Source: Aliidongia sp035943795
GTDB taxonomy: Bacteria > Pseudomonadota > Alphaproteobacteria > ATCC43930 > CGMCC-115725
Reading direction: 5' to 3'
NCBI RefSeq assembly: GCF_035943795.1
Contig: NZ_DASZBY010000093.1
Span: 1-64,000, forward strand
DNA length: 64,000 nucleotides
In this document: positions 1-9,217 of the stretch, piece after piece
How the letters are laid out: each line of letters begins with the position of its first letter
How positions within the stretch are numbered: the first letter of the stretch is position 1
Made by a program: the position numbers and the translations under genes
The notes under the pieces: model-generated
The model's database searches: none
The model's input: the letters and a program-made list of their open reading frames with translations, nothing else
What the model was told of the DNA's origin: nothing

Positions 1-3000
1 CTCGCGACCGCGCCAGCTGCGGTACCGCGCGCCAAGGCGATCGAAGTAGATGTAGATCACCGGCGTCGTGAACAGCGTCAGAAGCTGGCTGACCAGCAGG
101 CCGCCGACGATCGAGATGCCCAGCGGGTGGCGCAGTTCAGAGCCCGTGCCGGTACCGATCATCAGCGGCAGCGCGCTGAACAGCGCGGCCACCGTCGTCA
201 TCAGGATCGGCCGGAAACGCAGCAGCGCCGCCTGGTGGATCGCCTCGCGCGGCGACTTGCCCTGGTTGCGCTCGGCCTCCAGTGCGAAGTCGATCATCAT
301 GATCGCGTTCTTCTTGACGATGCCGATCAGCAGGATGATGCCGATCAGCGAAATCACGCTCAGGTCCTGATGGAACAGCATCAGCGACAAGAGCGCGCCG
401 ATGCCGGCCGACGGCAGGGTCGACAGGATGGTGATCGGATGGATGTAGCTCTCGTAGAGCACGCCCAGCACGATATAGACCGTGACGATGGCCGCCAGGA
501 TCAGCCCCAGCTCGCTGTCGAGCGAGCTGCGGAATTCGGCCGCACTGCCCGAGAAACCGGTCGCGATCGTCTCCGGCAGGCCGATCGCCTGTTCCGATCG
601 CTGGATCGCGCTGAGCGCGGCACCGAGCGAGGTGCCTTCCGGGACATTGAACGACAGGGTCGTGGCCGGAAACAGGCCCTGGTGGGTCACCACCAGCGGC
701 GCCAGCTGCGTCACGATGGTCGCGACCGCGCTCAGCGGCACCTCGGTGCCCTTGCCGCTGTTGAGCGAGGTCGTGGTTGCGGTGTTGCTGGTGGTCTGGC
801 TGCCGTTCGAGGTCGGCGTCGTGCTGGCGACCACGCCGTTCGACAGCTGCGTGCCGTTCGAGACCGAGCCGTTGGTCGCCTGGACATAGATCTTGTCGAG
901 GCCGTTCCTGTCCTTCTGGAACGCCGGATCGATGCTCAGGATGACGTGGTACTGGTTCAGCTGAGTATAGATCGTCGCGATCTGGCGCTGGCCGAACGCG
1001 TCATACAGCGTGTCGTCGATCGATTGCATGCTGACGCCCAGGCGGGCCGCCGCATCGCGATCGATCTTGACCAGCGCCTGCAGGCCGGCGTTTTGCTGGT
1101 CGGTCGCCACATCGGTCAGTTCCGGCTGTTTCTTCAGCTCGGCGATCAGTTTCGGGACCCATTGGCCGAGCTCGGCCACGTTCGCGTCCTGCAACGTGTA
1201 CTGGTACTGGGTGCGCGACAGGCGGTTGTCGATCTGGATGTCCTGAACCGATTGCATGTAGAGCGTGATGCCGTGGACCCCGCCGACCCGGTCCTTCAAC
1301 CGCTCGATGATCTCATCCGACGTGGCCGTGCGCTGGTCGCGCGGCTTCAGGTTGATATAAAGCCGGCCGCTGTTCGGCGTGGTGTTGACCGTGCCGGTGC
1401 CGACGAAGCTGTCGACCGCGGTCACATCCGGATCCTTCATGACCTCGGCCGCGATCGCCTGCTGGCGCTGGGCCATGCCGGTAAAGGAAATGTCCTGGGC
1501 GGCATCGGTCACGCCGACGATCAGGCCGGTATCCTGCTGGGGCAGGAAACCCTTGGGCACCTCGACATAGAGCAGGGCGGTGAGCCCGATCGTGAGCACG
1601 GTGAAAATGAGCGTCACGGTCTGGTGGCGCAGCACCCAGCGCAAGCCTGCATCGTAGCCGTCGCGCATCCAGTCGAAGAAGCCCTCGCTCCAGCGGAACA
1701 GCGCGCCCGGCCGGTGGTCCGGATCCTCGGGCTTCAACAGCTTCGCGCACATCATCGGCGTCAAGGTCAGCGACACGATGGCCGAGATGACGACGGCGGC
1801 GCTCAGGGTGATGGCGAACTCGCGGAACAGCCGGCCGATCACACCGCCCATCAGCAGCAGCGGGATGAACACGGCGATGAGCGACACGGTGAGCGAGATG
1901 ATCGTGAAACCGATCTGCTTCGCCCCTTTGAGGGCGGCCTGCAGCGGCGTCTCGCCGGCTTCGATGAAGCGGACGATGTTCTCGATCATGACGATGGCAT
2001 CGTCGACCACGAAGCCCGACGCAATGGTCAGCGCCATCAGCGACAGGTTGTCGAGGCTGAAGCCGCACAGCGACATGATGCCGAAGGTGGCGATCAGCGA
2101 CACCGGCAGGGTCACGCTCGGGATGACCGTCGCCCAGAACTTGCGCAGGAACAGGAAGATCACCAGCACGACCAGACCGATGGTCAGCACCAGCGTGAAC
2201 TGCACGTCGGCGATGGAGGCGCGGATCGTCTCGGTCCGATCGGTCAGCACGTCGATCTTGATCGAGGGCGGCAGCGCCGCCTGCAGCTTGGGCATCAGCT
2301 TGCGGATCGACGCGACCGTCTCGATGATGTTGGCACCCGGCTGGCGCTGGATGTCGAGGATGACGGCGGGCCGGCCGTCGTACCAGCCGGCCAGCTTGTC
2401 GTTCTCGACCCCGTCGACCACCGTGGCCACGTCCTTGAGGCGGATCGGCGCGCCGTTGCGATAGGCCAGGATCTGGTTGCGATAGCCGTTGGCGTCGAAC
2501 AGCTGATCGTCGGCACCGATCTGGAACGACTGCCGCGCCCCGTCGATCGAGCCCTTGGCCAGGTCGACCGTCGAGGACGAGATCGCCGTGCGCACGTCGT
2601 CCAGCGCCAGGCCCAGGTTCGCGATCTGGGTCGGGTTCAACTGGATGCGCACCGCCTCTTTCTGGCCGCCCTCGATCGTCACCACGCCGACGCCCTCGAC
2701 CTGGCTCAGCTTCTGGGCCACGACCGTGTCGGTATAGTCGTTGACGGTCCTGAGCGGCAGCGTGTCCGAGGTCAGCGCCAGGATCAGGATGGGCGTGTCG
2801 GCCGGGTTGACCTTGCTGTAGGTCGGCGGGTTCGGCAGCTTGGTAGACGGGATGATGCCCTGGGCCGCATTGATCTGCGACTGCACGTCCTGGGCGGCTG
2901 CATCGATGTCCCGGCTCAGGTCGAACTGCAGGGTGATCTGGCTGTTGCCGAACGAACTGGTCGAGCTCATCGAGGTCAGGCCCGAGATCGTGCCCAGCTG

Positions 3001-3207
3001 ATGCTCGAGCGGCGTGGTGATCGAGGACGCCATGATTTCGGGCGCCGCACCCGGATAGGCCGTGACCACCTGGATCGTCGGGAAATCGACCGACGGCAGG
3101 GCCGCTACCGGCAGCAGCCGATAGCCCAGCCCGCCCAGCAGCACCACGCCGATGATCAGGAGCGTGGTGGCGATCGGCCGGAGGATGAACGGATGGGAGA
3201 CGTTCAC
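1..3207 (-). CDS. RND efflux permease, MdtB/MdtC-like (3' end cut by window edge)
   Basis: Inner-membrane proton/drug antiporter subunit of a tripartite RND pump; 1069 residues are visible and the frame runs off the left edge. The N-terminus reads MNVSHPFILRPIATT, typical of the family. The paired aspartates of the proton relay are at about residues 402-403 (FVVDDAIVM), followed by the usual helix-rich block. I chose the GTG start at 3207, which overlaps the stop of the adaptor gene (GTGA), so the two are translationally coupled. The porter domain is closest to MdtB/MdtC (VPLSAVATI, STLPSAGIGALL). Oddly, residues of about 770-818 form a Ser/Thr/Asn-rich insertion where E. coli MdtB/C have only a short turn. 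A second MdtC-like permease could lie beyond the edge. Family assignment is firm; the substrate is unknown. Confidence 0.93.
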   Translation of the reverse strand, partial: MNVSHPFILRPIATTLLIIGVVLLGGLGYRLLPVAALPSVDFPTIQVVTAYPGAAPEIMASSITTPLEHQLGTISGLTSMSSTSSFGNSQITLQFDLSRDIDAAAQDVQSQINAAQGIIPSTKLPNPPTYSKVNPADTPILILALTSDTLPLRTVNDYTDTVVAQKLSQVEGVGVVTIEGGQKEAVRIQLNPTQIANLGLALDDVRTAISSSTVDLAKGSIDGARQSFQIGADDQLFDANGYRNQILAYRNGAPIRLKDVATVVDGVENDKLAGWYDGRPAVILDIQRQPGANIIETVASIRKLMPKLQAALPPSIKIDVLTDRTETIRASIADVQFTLVLTIGLVVLVIFLFLRKFWATVIPSVTLPVSLIATFGIMSLCGFSLDNLSLMALTIASGFVVDDAIVMIENIVRFIEAGETPLQAALKGAKQIGFTIISLTVSLIAVFIPLLLMGGVIGRLFREFAITLSAAVVISAIVSLTLTPMMCAKLLKPEDPDHRPGALFRWSEGFFDWMRDGYDAGLRWVLRHQTVTLIFTVLTIGLTALLYVEVPKGFLPQQDTGLIVGVTDAAQDISFTGMAQRQQAIAAEVMKDPDVTAVDSFVGTGTVNTTPNSGRLYINLKPRDQRTATSDEIIERLKDRVGGVHGITLYMQSVQDIQIDNRLSRTQYQYTLQDANVAELGQWVPKLIAELKKQPELTDVATDQQNAGLQALVKIDRDAAARLGVSMQSIDDTLYDAFGQRQIATIYTQLNQYHVILSIDPAFQKDRNGLDKIYVQATNGSVSNGTQLSNGVVASTTPTSNGSQTTSNTATTTSLNSGKGTEVPLSAVATIVTQLAPLVVTHQGLFPATTLSFNVPEGTSLGAALSAIQRSEQAIGLPETIATGFSGSAAEFRSSLDSELGLILAAIVTVYIVLGVLYESYIHPITILSTLPSAGIGALLSLMLFHQDLSVISLIGIILLIGIVKKNAIMMIDFALEAERNQGKSPREAIHQAALLRFRPILMTTVAALFSALPLMIGTGTGSELRHPLGISIVGGLLVSQLLTLFTTPVIYIYFDRLGARYRSWRGRE

Positions 3208-4469
3208 GCCGGATCAGCCCCGCTCTTGTCGGCCTTCTCCCCCTTTTCGCCGCGCGCGCCCTTTTCGCCCCGGTGGCCGCGATGCGGCGCCTTCTCCTCG
3301 TCGGCGGTGGCCGGTGCCGGCGCGTCTGGTGTGGCCACCTCGATCTTGCTGCCGGTCTGCAGCCGGTACTGACCGTCGACCACGACCTGTTCGCCGACGG
3401 TGAGCCCCTTGTCGATCAGCGCCTGGTTGCCCTGGGTCTGCGCCACGGTCACGTCGCGCATCTCGACCGTCTTGTCGGGCTTGACCACCCAGACGTAATC
3501 GCCCTTGGGACCATGCTGGACCACGGTCGCGGCGACCGTCAGGCCGGCCTTGCGGGTCGAGACGAGCACGCTGGTATTGACGAACTGGCCGGGCCAGAGC
3601 GCGCCATCCTCGTTCGGGAAGGTCGCCTTCAATTTCACCATGCCGGTCGTCTGGTCGATCTGGTTGTCGACCAGGTCGAGCATGCCCTTGGCCAGGGCGC
3701 TGGTATTGTCGCGGCCATAGGCGATGACGGGCAGGCCGCCGGCGCCCAGGCCCTTGGTGACCGACGGCAGATTGTCGGCCGGCAGGGTGAAGATCACCGT
3801 GATCGGATGGATCTGGGTGATGGTGACCAGCGAGACCGTGTCGCCGGCGTGGACGATGTTGCCGGCATCGACGTTGCGGATGCCGGTCCGGCCATCGATC
3901 GGCGAGGTGATGTTGGTATAGTCGACTTGGGTCTTGTTGTAGTCGATCGTCGCCTGGTCGGACGCGATCTGGGCGGTATATTGGTCGACCAGCGCCTGCT
4001 GGGTATCCAATGTCTGGGTGCTGACGAACTGCTTGCCGACCAGGCCCTGGTCGCGCACCAGGTCCTTGCGGGCATTCGCGAGCAGCGCCTCGTCCTTGGC
4101 CTTGGCGGCGAGCGCCTGCTTGTACTGGGCCTCATAGGGGCGCGGATCGATGATCGCCAGGCTGTCGCCGGCCCTCACATCCTGGCCTTCCTTGAACAGA
4201 AGCTTGATCAACTGCCCGTCGACCCGGCTCTTGATCGCGACCGTATTGAAGGCCTGCACCGTACCCAGCCCCGACAGGTAGATCGGCACGTCGCCCTGGG
4301 CCACGGTACCGACCACCACGGGAACCGGCTCGTCGCTGACGCCGCTCATGGCGCGGCGCGACTCCCGCCCGCCCGCCTGCGCATGCTTCTCGGATCCGCT
4401 ATGGGTGTAGTAATACCCGCCCCCGACAGCGGCAACGACGACGGCGAACAGGATCCACTTGAAGCGCAT
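3204..4469 (-). CDS. RND periplasmic adaptor subunit (MdtA/AcrA-like, HlyD family)
   Basis: Membrane-fusion protein of 421 residues linking the downstream RND permease to an outer-membrane channel. The N-terminus MRFKWILFAVVV is a membrane anchor/signal. It is followed by a barrel-sandwich lipoyl half (AIKSRVDGQL), a coiled-coil hairpin around residues 105-160, the second lipoyl half (SPIDGRTGIRN) and a beta-barrel region. I placed the start at 4469 because an AAGGGA Shine-Dalgarno lies just upstream; the longer open frame to 4589 has an Arg-rich extension atypical of the family. The C-terminal tail is odd: consecutive Gly-X-Y triplets (GHR GEK GAR GEK) in a highly charged, collagen-like stretch. 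No outer-membrane factor gene is seen beside it. Confidence 0.92.
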   Translation of the reverse strand: MRFKWILFAVVVAAVGGGYYYTHSGSEKHAQAGGRESRRAMSGVSDEPVPVVVGTVAQGDVPIYLSGLGTVQAFNTVAIKSRVDGQLIKLLFKEGQDVRAGDSLAIIDPRPYEAQYKQALAAKAKDEALLANARKDLVRDQGLVGKQFVSTQTLDTQQALVDQYTAQIASDQATIDYNKTQVDYTNITSPIDGRTGIRNVDAGNIVHAGDTVSLVTITQIHPITVIFTLPADNLPSVTKGLGAGGLPVIAYGRDNTSALAKGMLDLVDNQIDQTTGMVKLKATFPNEDGALWPGQFVNTSVLVSTRKAGLTVAATVVQHGPKGDYVWVVKPDKTVEMRDVTVAQTQGNQALIDKGLTVGEQVVVDGQYRLQTGSKIEVATPDAPAPATADEEKAPHRGHRGEKGARGEKGEKADKSGADPA

Positions 4470-4862
4470 GATGTCCCTTATACGTCCGATCCAAGGTGCC
4501 GGATGCCTCCCAATACGGCGGTAGCGCGCGGCCCGGGTGCCGCCTCGGGGGCTGCCGAACGAAAGGCCCTCGCGGACGGCCTTCGCCAAACGCTCCTATA
4601 GCATCCGATTCCGGCAGGGCGATGACTATCTGCCGGCATTCTGTAACAGTACATTGCAGCGGCCCGCCGGCGATTGCGACATCCCCGCCCACATGCCTGG
4701 TTGCCATCGACCACGCTGCGGACATGGAGAAATCGCACCGGGTCGCGATGGTATTTCCCTTCTCGGCCGCGGGTTTGCCATCATCATACCTGAGGATGCC
4801 GGGCGGGAGGGGGCCCGCCGGCTCGTCTTTCCGCCGATCACCCGCCGTGCCGGAGACCCGTC
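4470..4862. other. Intergenic region between divergent efflux and antiporter genes
   Basis: This 393 bp gap separates the divergently transcribed adaptor (-) and antiporter (+) genes and must hold both promoters. Frames crossing it are Arg/Pro-rich and carry no recognisable domain. I could not pick out a convincing -35/-10 pair. A GGAG at 4852-4855 serves as ribosome binding site for the antiporter. Confidence 0.6.
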
Positions 4863-7406
4863 CTGTACCTGACCGACGTCGCCACCATCGTCCTCGCCGT
4901 TGCCAGCCTGCTCCTGGTCGTCAGTATCGTGCAACCGATGGCCGGGCGCTTCGGCCTGCCTACGACCGTCCTGTTGGCCGTGGTCGGCGCCGCGATCGGC
5001 GCCACCGCCGCCTTCGTGCTGAATTCACCCGACATCACCCTGTTCGACGCCGTGGCCCGGCCCTTCGCGGCCCCGCCGGTGACCGCCGCGGTGTTCCTCG
5101 ATTGCTTCCTGCCGATCCTGCTGTTCCAGGCGTCGATCACTATCGACATCAGGCGCCTGATCGAGGACGCGGTGCCGATCCTGGTATTGGCGGTGCTGGC
5201 CGTGCTGGTGACGACCGGCCTGATCGGCTGGACCGTGTCGACCCTGTCGGGCGAGCCGCTGATCCCGGCCCTGCTGCTGGGCTCGATCGTGGCCACGACC
5301 GACCCGGCCGCGGTCGTGGCGATCTTCCGCGACCTGGGTGCCCCGGCCCGGTTGACCCGCCTGGTCGAGGGCGAGAGCCTGCTGAACGATGCCGCTGCGA
5401 TCTCGATCTTCACCATCCTGATCGGCCTGCTGAAATCCGGCGGCCACGTCGAGCTCGGCACCGCCGTCGCCCATTTCGCGCTCAGTTTCGGCGGCGGCAT
5501 CCTGCTGGGCATCGTTGCGGGCCGGCTCGCCACGGCCAGCCTGCCGCTGCTGCATGGCGAACGGGCGGCCGAGATGACCTTGACCCTGGCGCTGCCCTAC
5601 CTGGTGTTTATCCTGGGCGAGGAGCATCTGCAGGTGTCGGGCGTGGTGGCCGTGGTCGCCGCCGGTGTCACGTTCGGATCGACCGGCCTGTCGCGCATCA
5701 CGCCGCTCAATTGGGCCTTCCTGAACGAGCTGTGGGAACAGCTCGCGTTCTGGGCCGGCTCGTTCATTTTCATCCTGGCGGCGATCCTGGTGCCGACCCT
5801 GCTGATCGACGTCGGTCCGCACGATCTGGTGCTGATGGGCGCCGCCCTGGGCGCGGCGCTGGTCGCCCGCATCCTCGTGCTGTTCGGCGTGCTGCCGCCG
5901 CTGACCTGGCTGAAATGGAGCGCACCGGTCTCGACCGCCTACAAGCTGGTCATCACCTGGGGCGGCCTGCGTGGGGCCGTGACCGTGGCCCTGGCGCTGG
6001 CGGTGACCGAGGATACCGGGCTCGATCCGGCGGTGAAACGCTTCGTCGCCGTACTCGCGACCGGGTTCGTGCTGTTCACCCTGTTCGTCAACGGCACGAC
6101 CCTGCGCACGGTCATCCGCCTGCTGAAGCTCGATCGGCTGAGCCCGCGCGACGAGGCGCTGCGCGACAATGTGGTGGCCTTGTCGCTGGCCGACCTGCGC
6201 GATTCCCTGGCGGCGACCGCGACCGACTATCGGATGAGCGACGCCGTCGCCGCCGAAACGTTGGCCCGCTATACCCAGCGCATCGAGACCGCGACCCAGC
6301 GACGCGAAACCCGCGTGGCCGCGCTCGGCGACGAACGCGCCGAAGTGCTGGAGCGCGACCGGCTGGCGATCGCCCTGGTGGCACTGGCCAGCCACGAGCG
6401 CCGGCTGGTGCTCGACCATCATGCCCAGGGCACCGCCTCGCGGCGTGTGGTCGAATCGCTGCTGCGTGGCAGCGACGCCATGGTCGATGCGGCGCGGACC
6501 GACGGCCGCAGCGGCTATATCAAGGCCGTGAAGCAGGTCGGCCGCTACACCATCGGCTTTCGCACCGCGCATCTGCTGCACCGACGCCTGCGGATCGAGA
6601 CGCCGCTCGCCCGGCGCCTGGCCGAACGGCTGGAACAGCTGCTGGTCATGCGCATGCTGCTCGACGAGTTGGGCCGGTTCATCACCCACAAGCTGGCGCG
6701 CTTCCTCGACGATCGCCTGGTCCAGATCATCCGCGACATCGTCGATATCCGGCGCGACCGGACGCGCCGCATGCTGGATGCGCTGCAGGCGCAATACCCG
6801 GAATATTCTGCGGCACTCGAGCGCCGCATCCTGGAACAGGCGGCGCTGCGCCAGGAACAGCAGGCCTATCGCGGCCTCTATGACGAAGGCCTGATCGGCC
6901 AGGAATTATACGAGGACCTGAGTCGGCGCCTGCGCAAGCGGCAGTCGTCGACCGGGGCGCGGCCGCATCTCGACCTCAGCCTGAGGCCCGGCGAGCTGAT
7001 GCGGCGGATCGACCTGTTCCGCGATCTGGCCCCCGGCCAGGCCGAACGGCTGGGCAGGCTGGCGCGGCCGCTGATCGCGGTCCCCGGCGACCAGCTTGTG
7101 CGCAAGGGCGAGCGCGGCGATTCGGTCTTCTTCATCTCGTCGGGTGCCGTCGAGGTGATCCTGCCCGGCGAGCCGGTCACGCTCGGCCGCGGCGACATCT
7201 TCGGCGAAATGGCGCTCCTGACCGGCGAACCGCGACGGGCCGACGTGACGGCGGTCACCTACAGCCAGCTGCTGGTGCTGCATGCCGCAGATTTCCGCCG
7301 TTTCCTGGGCGCCAATCCGGACATCCAGGCGACCATCCAGCAGATCCTCGACAGCCGCTTGACCGCCGAGGCCGCGCGTTCGGCCACAGCGCTCGGCGCG
7401 TCGTGA
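4863..7406 (+). CDS. Na+/H+ (CPA1-type) antiporter with C-terminal cyclic-nucleotide-binding domain
   Basis: Inner-membrane cation/proton antiporter, 847 residues from the start chosen here. Residues 1 to about 420 are the Na+/H+ exchanger domain with the ion-binding signatures ATTDPAAV and VEGESLLNDAA. A long charged helical region follows (about 430-700), then a cyclic-nucleotide-binding fold at about 715-832 (GERGDSVFFISSG, GDIFGEMALLTGEPRRADV). The architecture resembles plant SOS1-type antiporters. Start choice: the first ATG/GTG in frame (GTG 4929) would remove the first membrane helix. In-frame sequence YLTDVATIVLAVASLLLVV begins right after a CTG at 4863, preceded at 7 nt by GGAG, so a rare CTG start is likely. 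Ligand-gated transport is inference. Confidence 0.88.
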   Translation: MYLTDVATIVLAVASLLLVVSIVQPMAGRFGLPTTVLLAVVGAAIGATAAFVLNSPDITLFDAVARPFAAPPVTAAVFLDCFLPILLFQASITIDIRRLIEDAVPILVLAVLAVLVTTGLIGWTVSTLSGEPLIPALLLGSIVATTDPAAVVAIFRDLGAPARLTRLVEGESLLNDAAAISIFTILIGLLKSGGHVELGTAVAHFALSFGGGILLGIVAGRLATASLPLLHGERAAEMTLTLALPYLVFILGEEHLQVSGVVAVVAAGVTFGSTGLSRITPLNWAFLNELWEQLAFWAGSFIFILAAILVPTLLIDVGPHDLVLMGAALGAALVARILVLFGVLPPLTWLKWSAPVSTAYKLVITWGGLRGAVTVALALAVTEDTGLDPAVKRFVAVLATGFVLFTLFVNGTTLRTVIRLLKLDRLSPRDEALRDNVVALSLADLRDSLAATATDYRMSDAVAAETLARYTQRIETATQRRETRVAALGDERAEVLERDRLAIALVALASHERRLVLDHHAQGTASRRVVESLLRGSDAMVDAARTDGRSGYIKAVKQVGRYTIGFRTAHLLHRRLRIETPLARRLAERLEQLLVMRMLLDELGRFITHKLARFLDDRLVQIIRDIVDIRRDRTRRMLDALQAQYPEYSAALERRILEQAALRQEQQAYRGLYDEGLIGQELYEDLSRRLRKRQSSTGARPHLDLSLRPGELMRRIDLFRDLAPGQAERLGRLARPLIAVPGDQLVRKGERGDSVFFISSGAVEVILPGEPVTLGRGDIFGEMALLTGEPRRADVTAVTYSQLLVLHAADFRRFLGANPDIQATIQQILDSRLTAEAARSATALGAS

Positions 7407-7471
7407 TGCGGCGATTGCTCCCGCCGGACGGATGCGACTAGGCTTTCCCGTATCGTTCGAACGATCGCCGG

Positions 7472-9142
7472 ATGAACAGCATGCAGACAAGCGGCACGCC
7501 GGACCCGTCTTCCACCGCGAGCGCCTTCGTCGATCGCTTCGCGCTCGACCGGCTGCCGCCGCGCGAGGTCTGGCCGGAGCTGATTGCCGAGCTGCCGGAG
7601 CTGGCTTATCCGGCCCGGCTCAACGTCGCCCGGGTCCTGCTCGACGACCGGGTCGCGGCCGGCGATGGCGCGCGCCGCTGCCTGCTCGACGATCGGACGA
7701 GCTGGTCCTACGCCGAGCTGAAAGACCGCGCCGACCGGATCGCCCTGGTGCTGCGGTCCGAGGGTGTCGTCGCCGGCAATCGGGTGCTGCTGCGCGCGCC
7801 CAACAATCCGATGCTGGTCGCCCAATGGTTCGCCGTGCTGAAGCTGGGCGCCATCGCGGTCACGACCATGCCGCTGCTGCGGACGCGCGAGCTGGTCCAG
7901 GTCATCGTCAAGGCCCGGATCAGCCACGCCATCTGCGACGCACGGCTCGAGGCCGACCTCCGCACGGCCCAGGCCCAGGCGCCGATGCTCCATCACATCC
8001 TGATCGCGAACGGCACCGGCCAGGATGGGCTCGAAGCCCGCATGGCCACGGCATCAGGCTCGTTCGAGACGGTCGAGACCGCGGCCGACGACCTGGCGCT
8101 GATCGCCTTTACTTCGGGCACCACGGGCGAACCCAAGGGCTGCATGCATTTCCACCGCGACATCCTGGCGATCACCGACACGTTCGGGCGCCATGTGCTG
8201 CAGCCCTCGCCGGACGACCTGTTCTGCGGCAGCCCGCCGATCGCCTTCACCTTCGGCCTGGGCGGCCTCGTCATCTTCCCGCTGCGCGTCGGCGCCGCGA
8301 CCCTGCTGCTGGAAAGCGCCGGTCCGGAAGCGCTGATGCAGGCGATCGAGCGCCATCGCGCCACGGTCTGCTTCACAGCGCCGACCGCCTACCGGGCGAT
8401 GGCCGCGATGAAGGGGCGCTACGATATCGGCAGCCTGCGCAAGGGCGTCTCGGCCGGCGAAGCGCTCCCGCTCGCAACCCGTTCCCTGGTCAAGGATTGT
8501 TTCGGTATCGATCTGATCGACGGCATCGGCGCGACCGAGCTGCTTCATATCTTCATTTCGGCGGCCGGTGCCGACATCCGGCCGGGCGCCACGGGCAAGC
8601 CGGTGCCGGGTTTCCGGGCGACGATTCTCGACGACGACGGCGCCGAGCTGCCGCCCGGTCAGGTCGGGCGGCTCGCGGTCAAGGGGCCGGTCGGCTGCCG
8701 CTATCTCGACGATCGCCGCCAGTCGATCTATGTCCAGCACGGCTGGAACGTGACGGGCGACACCTATCTGCAGGACGCGGACGGCTATTTCTGGTTCCAG
8801 GCACGCAGCGACGACATGATCATTTCCGCCGGCTACAATATTTCCGGCCCGGAGGTCGAGCAGGCGGTGCTGTCCCATCCGGCCGTCGCCGAATGCGCCG
8901 TGGTCGCGACCCCCGACGAGGAACGGACGTTCGTCGTCAAGGCGTTCATCGTGCTGAAGCCCGGCGAGACCGGCAGCGACGCGCTCGCCAAATCGATCCA
9001 GGACCATGTGAAGGCCGAGATCGCGCCTTACAAATACCCGCGCGCCATCGAATTCGCGGCCTCGCTGCCGCGAACCGAGACCGGCAAGCTGCAGCGTTAT
9101 CGCCTGCGCCAGCAGGAGCTGGAACGCGCCGCCAAACCCTGA
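7472..9142 (+). CDS. Aryl-CoA ligase, 2-aminobenzoate/benzoate-CoA ligase-like
   Basis: ANL-superfamily acyl-CoA synthetase of 556 residues. It should activate an aromatic carboxylate with ATP and CoA in the cytoplasm. The P-loop-like motif FTSGTTGEPKGC is at about residues 212-223, the adenylate-binding motif GIGATELLHIF in the middle, the hinge region at TGDTYLQDADGYFWFQARSDDMI, and the catalytic-lysine motif TETGKLQR near 536-543. Overall resemblance is to 2-aminobenzoate-CoA ligases, with benzoate-CoA ligases next. ATG 7472 and ATG 7481 are both possible; neither has a strong ribosome site. The following acetoacetate decarboxylase gene starts 75 bp downstream with its own site, and the two may be co-transcribed. 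The substrate is not fixed by sequence alone. Confidence 0.87.
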   Translation: MNSMQTSGTPDPSSTASAFVDRFALDRLPPREVWPELIAELPELAYPARLNVARVLLDDRVAAGDGARRCLLDDRTSWSYAELKDRADRIALVLRSEGVVAGNRVLLRAPNNPMLVAQWFAVLKLGAIAVTTMPLLRTRELVQVIVKARISHAICDARLEADLRTAQAQAPMLHHILIANGTGQDGLEARMATASGSFETVETAADDLALIAFTSGTTGEPKGCMHFHRDILAITDTFGRHVLQPSPDDLFCGSPPIAFTFGLGGLVIFPLRVGAATLLLESAGPEALMQAIERHRATVCFTAPTAYRAMAAMKGRYDIGSLRKGVSAGEALPLATRSLVKDCFGIDLIDGIGATELLHIFISAAGADIRPGATGKPVPGFRATILDDDGAELPPGQVGRLAVKGPVGCRYLDDRRQSIYVQHGWNVTGDTYLQDADGYFWFQARSDDMIISAGYNISGPEVEQAVLSHPAVAECAVVATPDEERTFVVKAFIVLKPGETGSDALAKSIQDHVKAEIAPYKYPRAIEFAASLPRTETGKLQRYRLRQQELERAAKP

Positions 9143-9217
9143 TCCCGCGACGCCCTTCGCAGTGCAACATATTCGCGATAGGGTTGGCGCTCTGCTGACC
9201 ACCGGAGACACCCCACG

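Noticed and set aside
127..3372. Very long open frame opposite the RND permease (and similar ones at 16923-18335, 56412-58013 and 58147-60666)
   Set aside because: Compositions are Arg/Asp/Gln/His-rich with no domain, and they lie antisense to clearly conserved genes; GC-rich DNA produces such shadows.
4929..7406. GTG 4929 as the antiporter start
   Set aside because: It would cut off the first membrane helix; the CTG at 4863 has a ribosome site and restores the family N-terminus.
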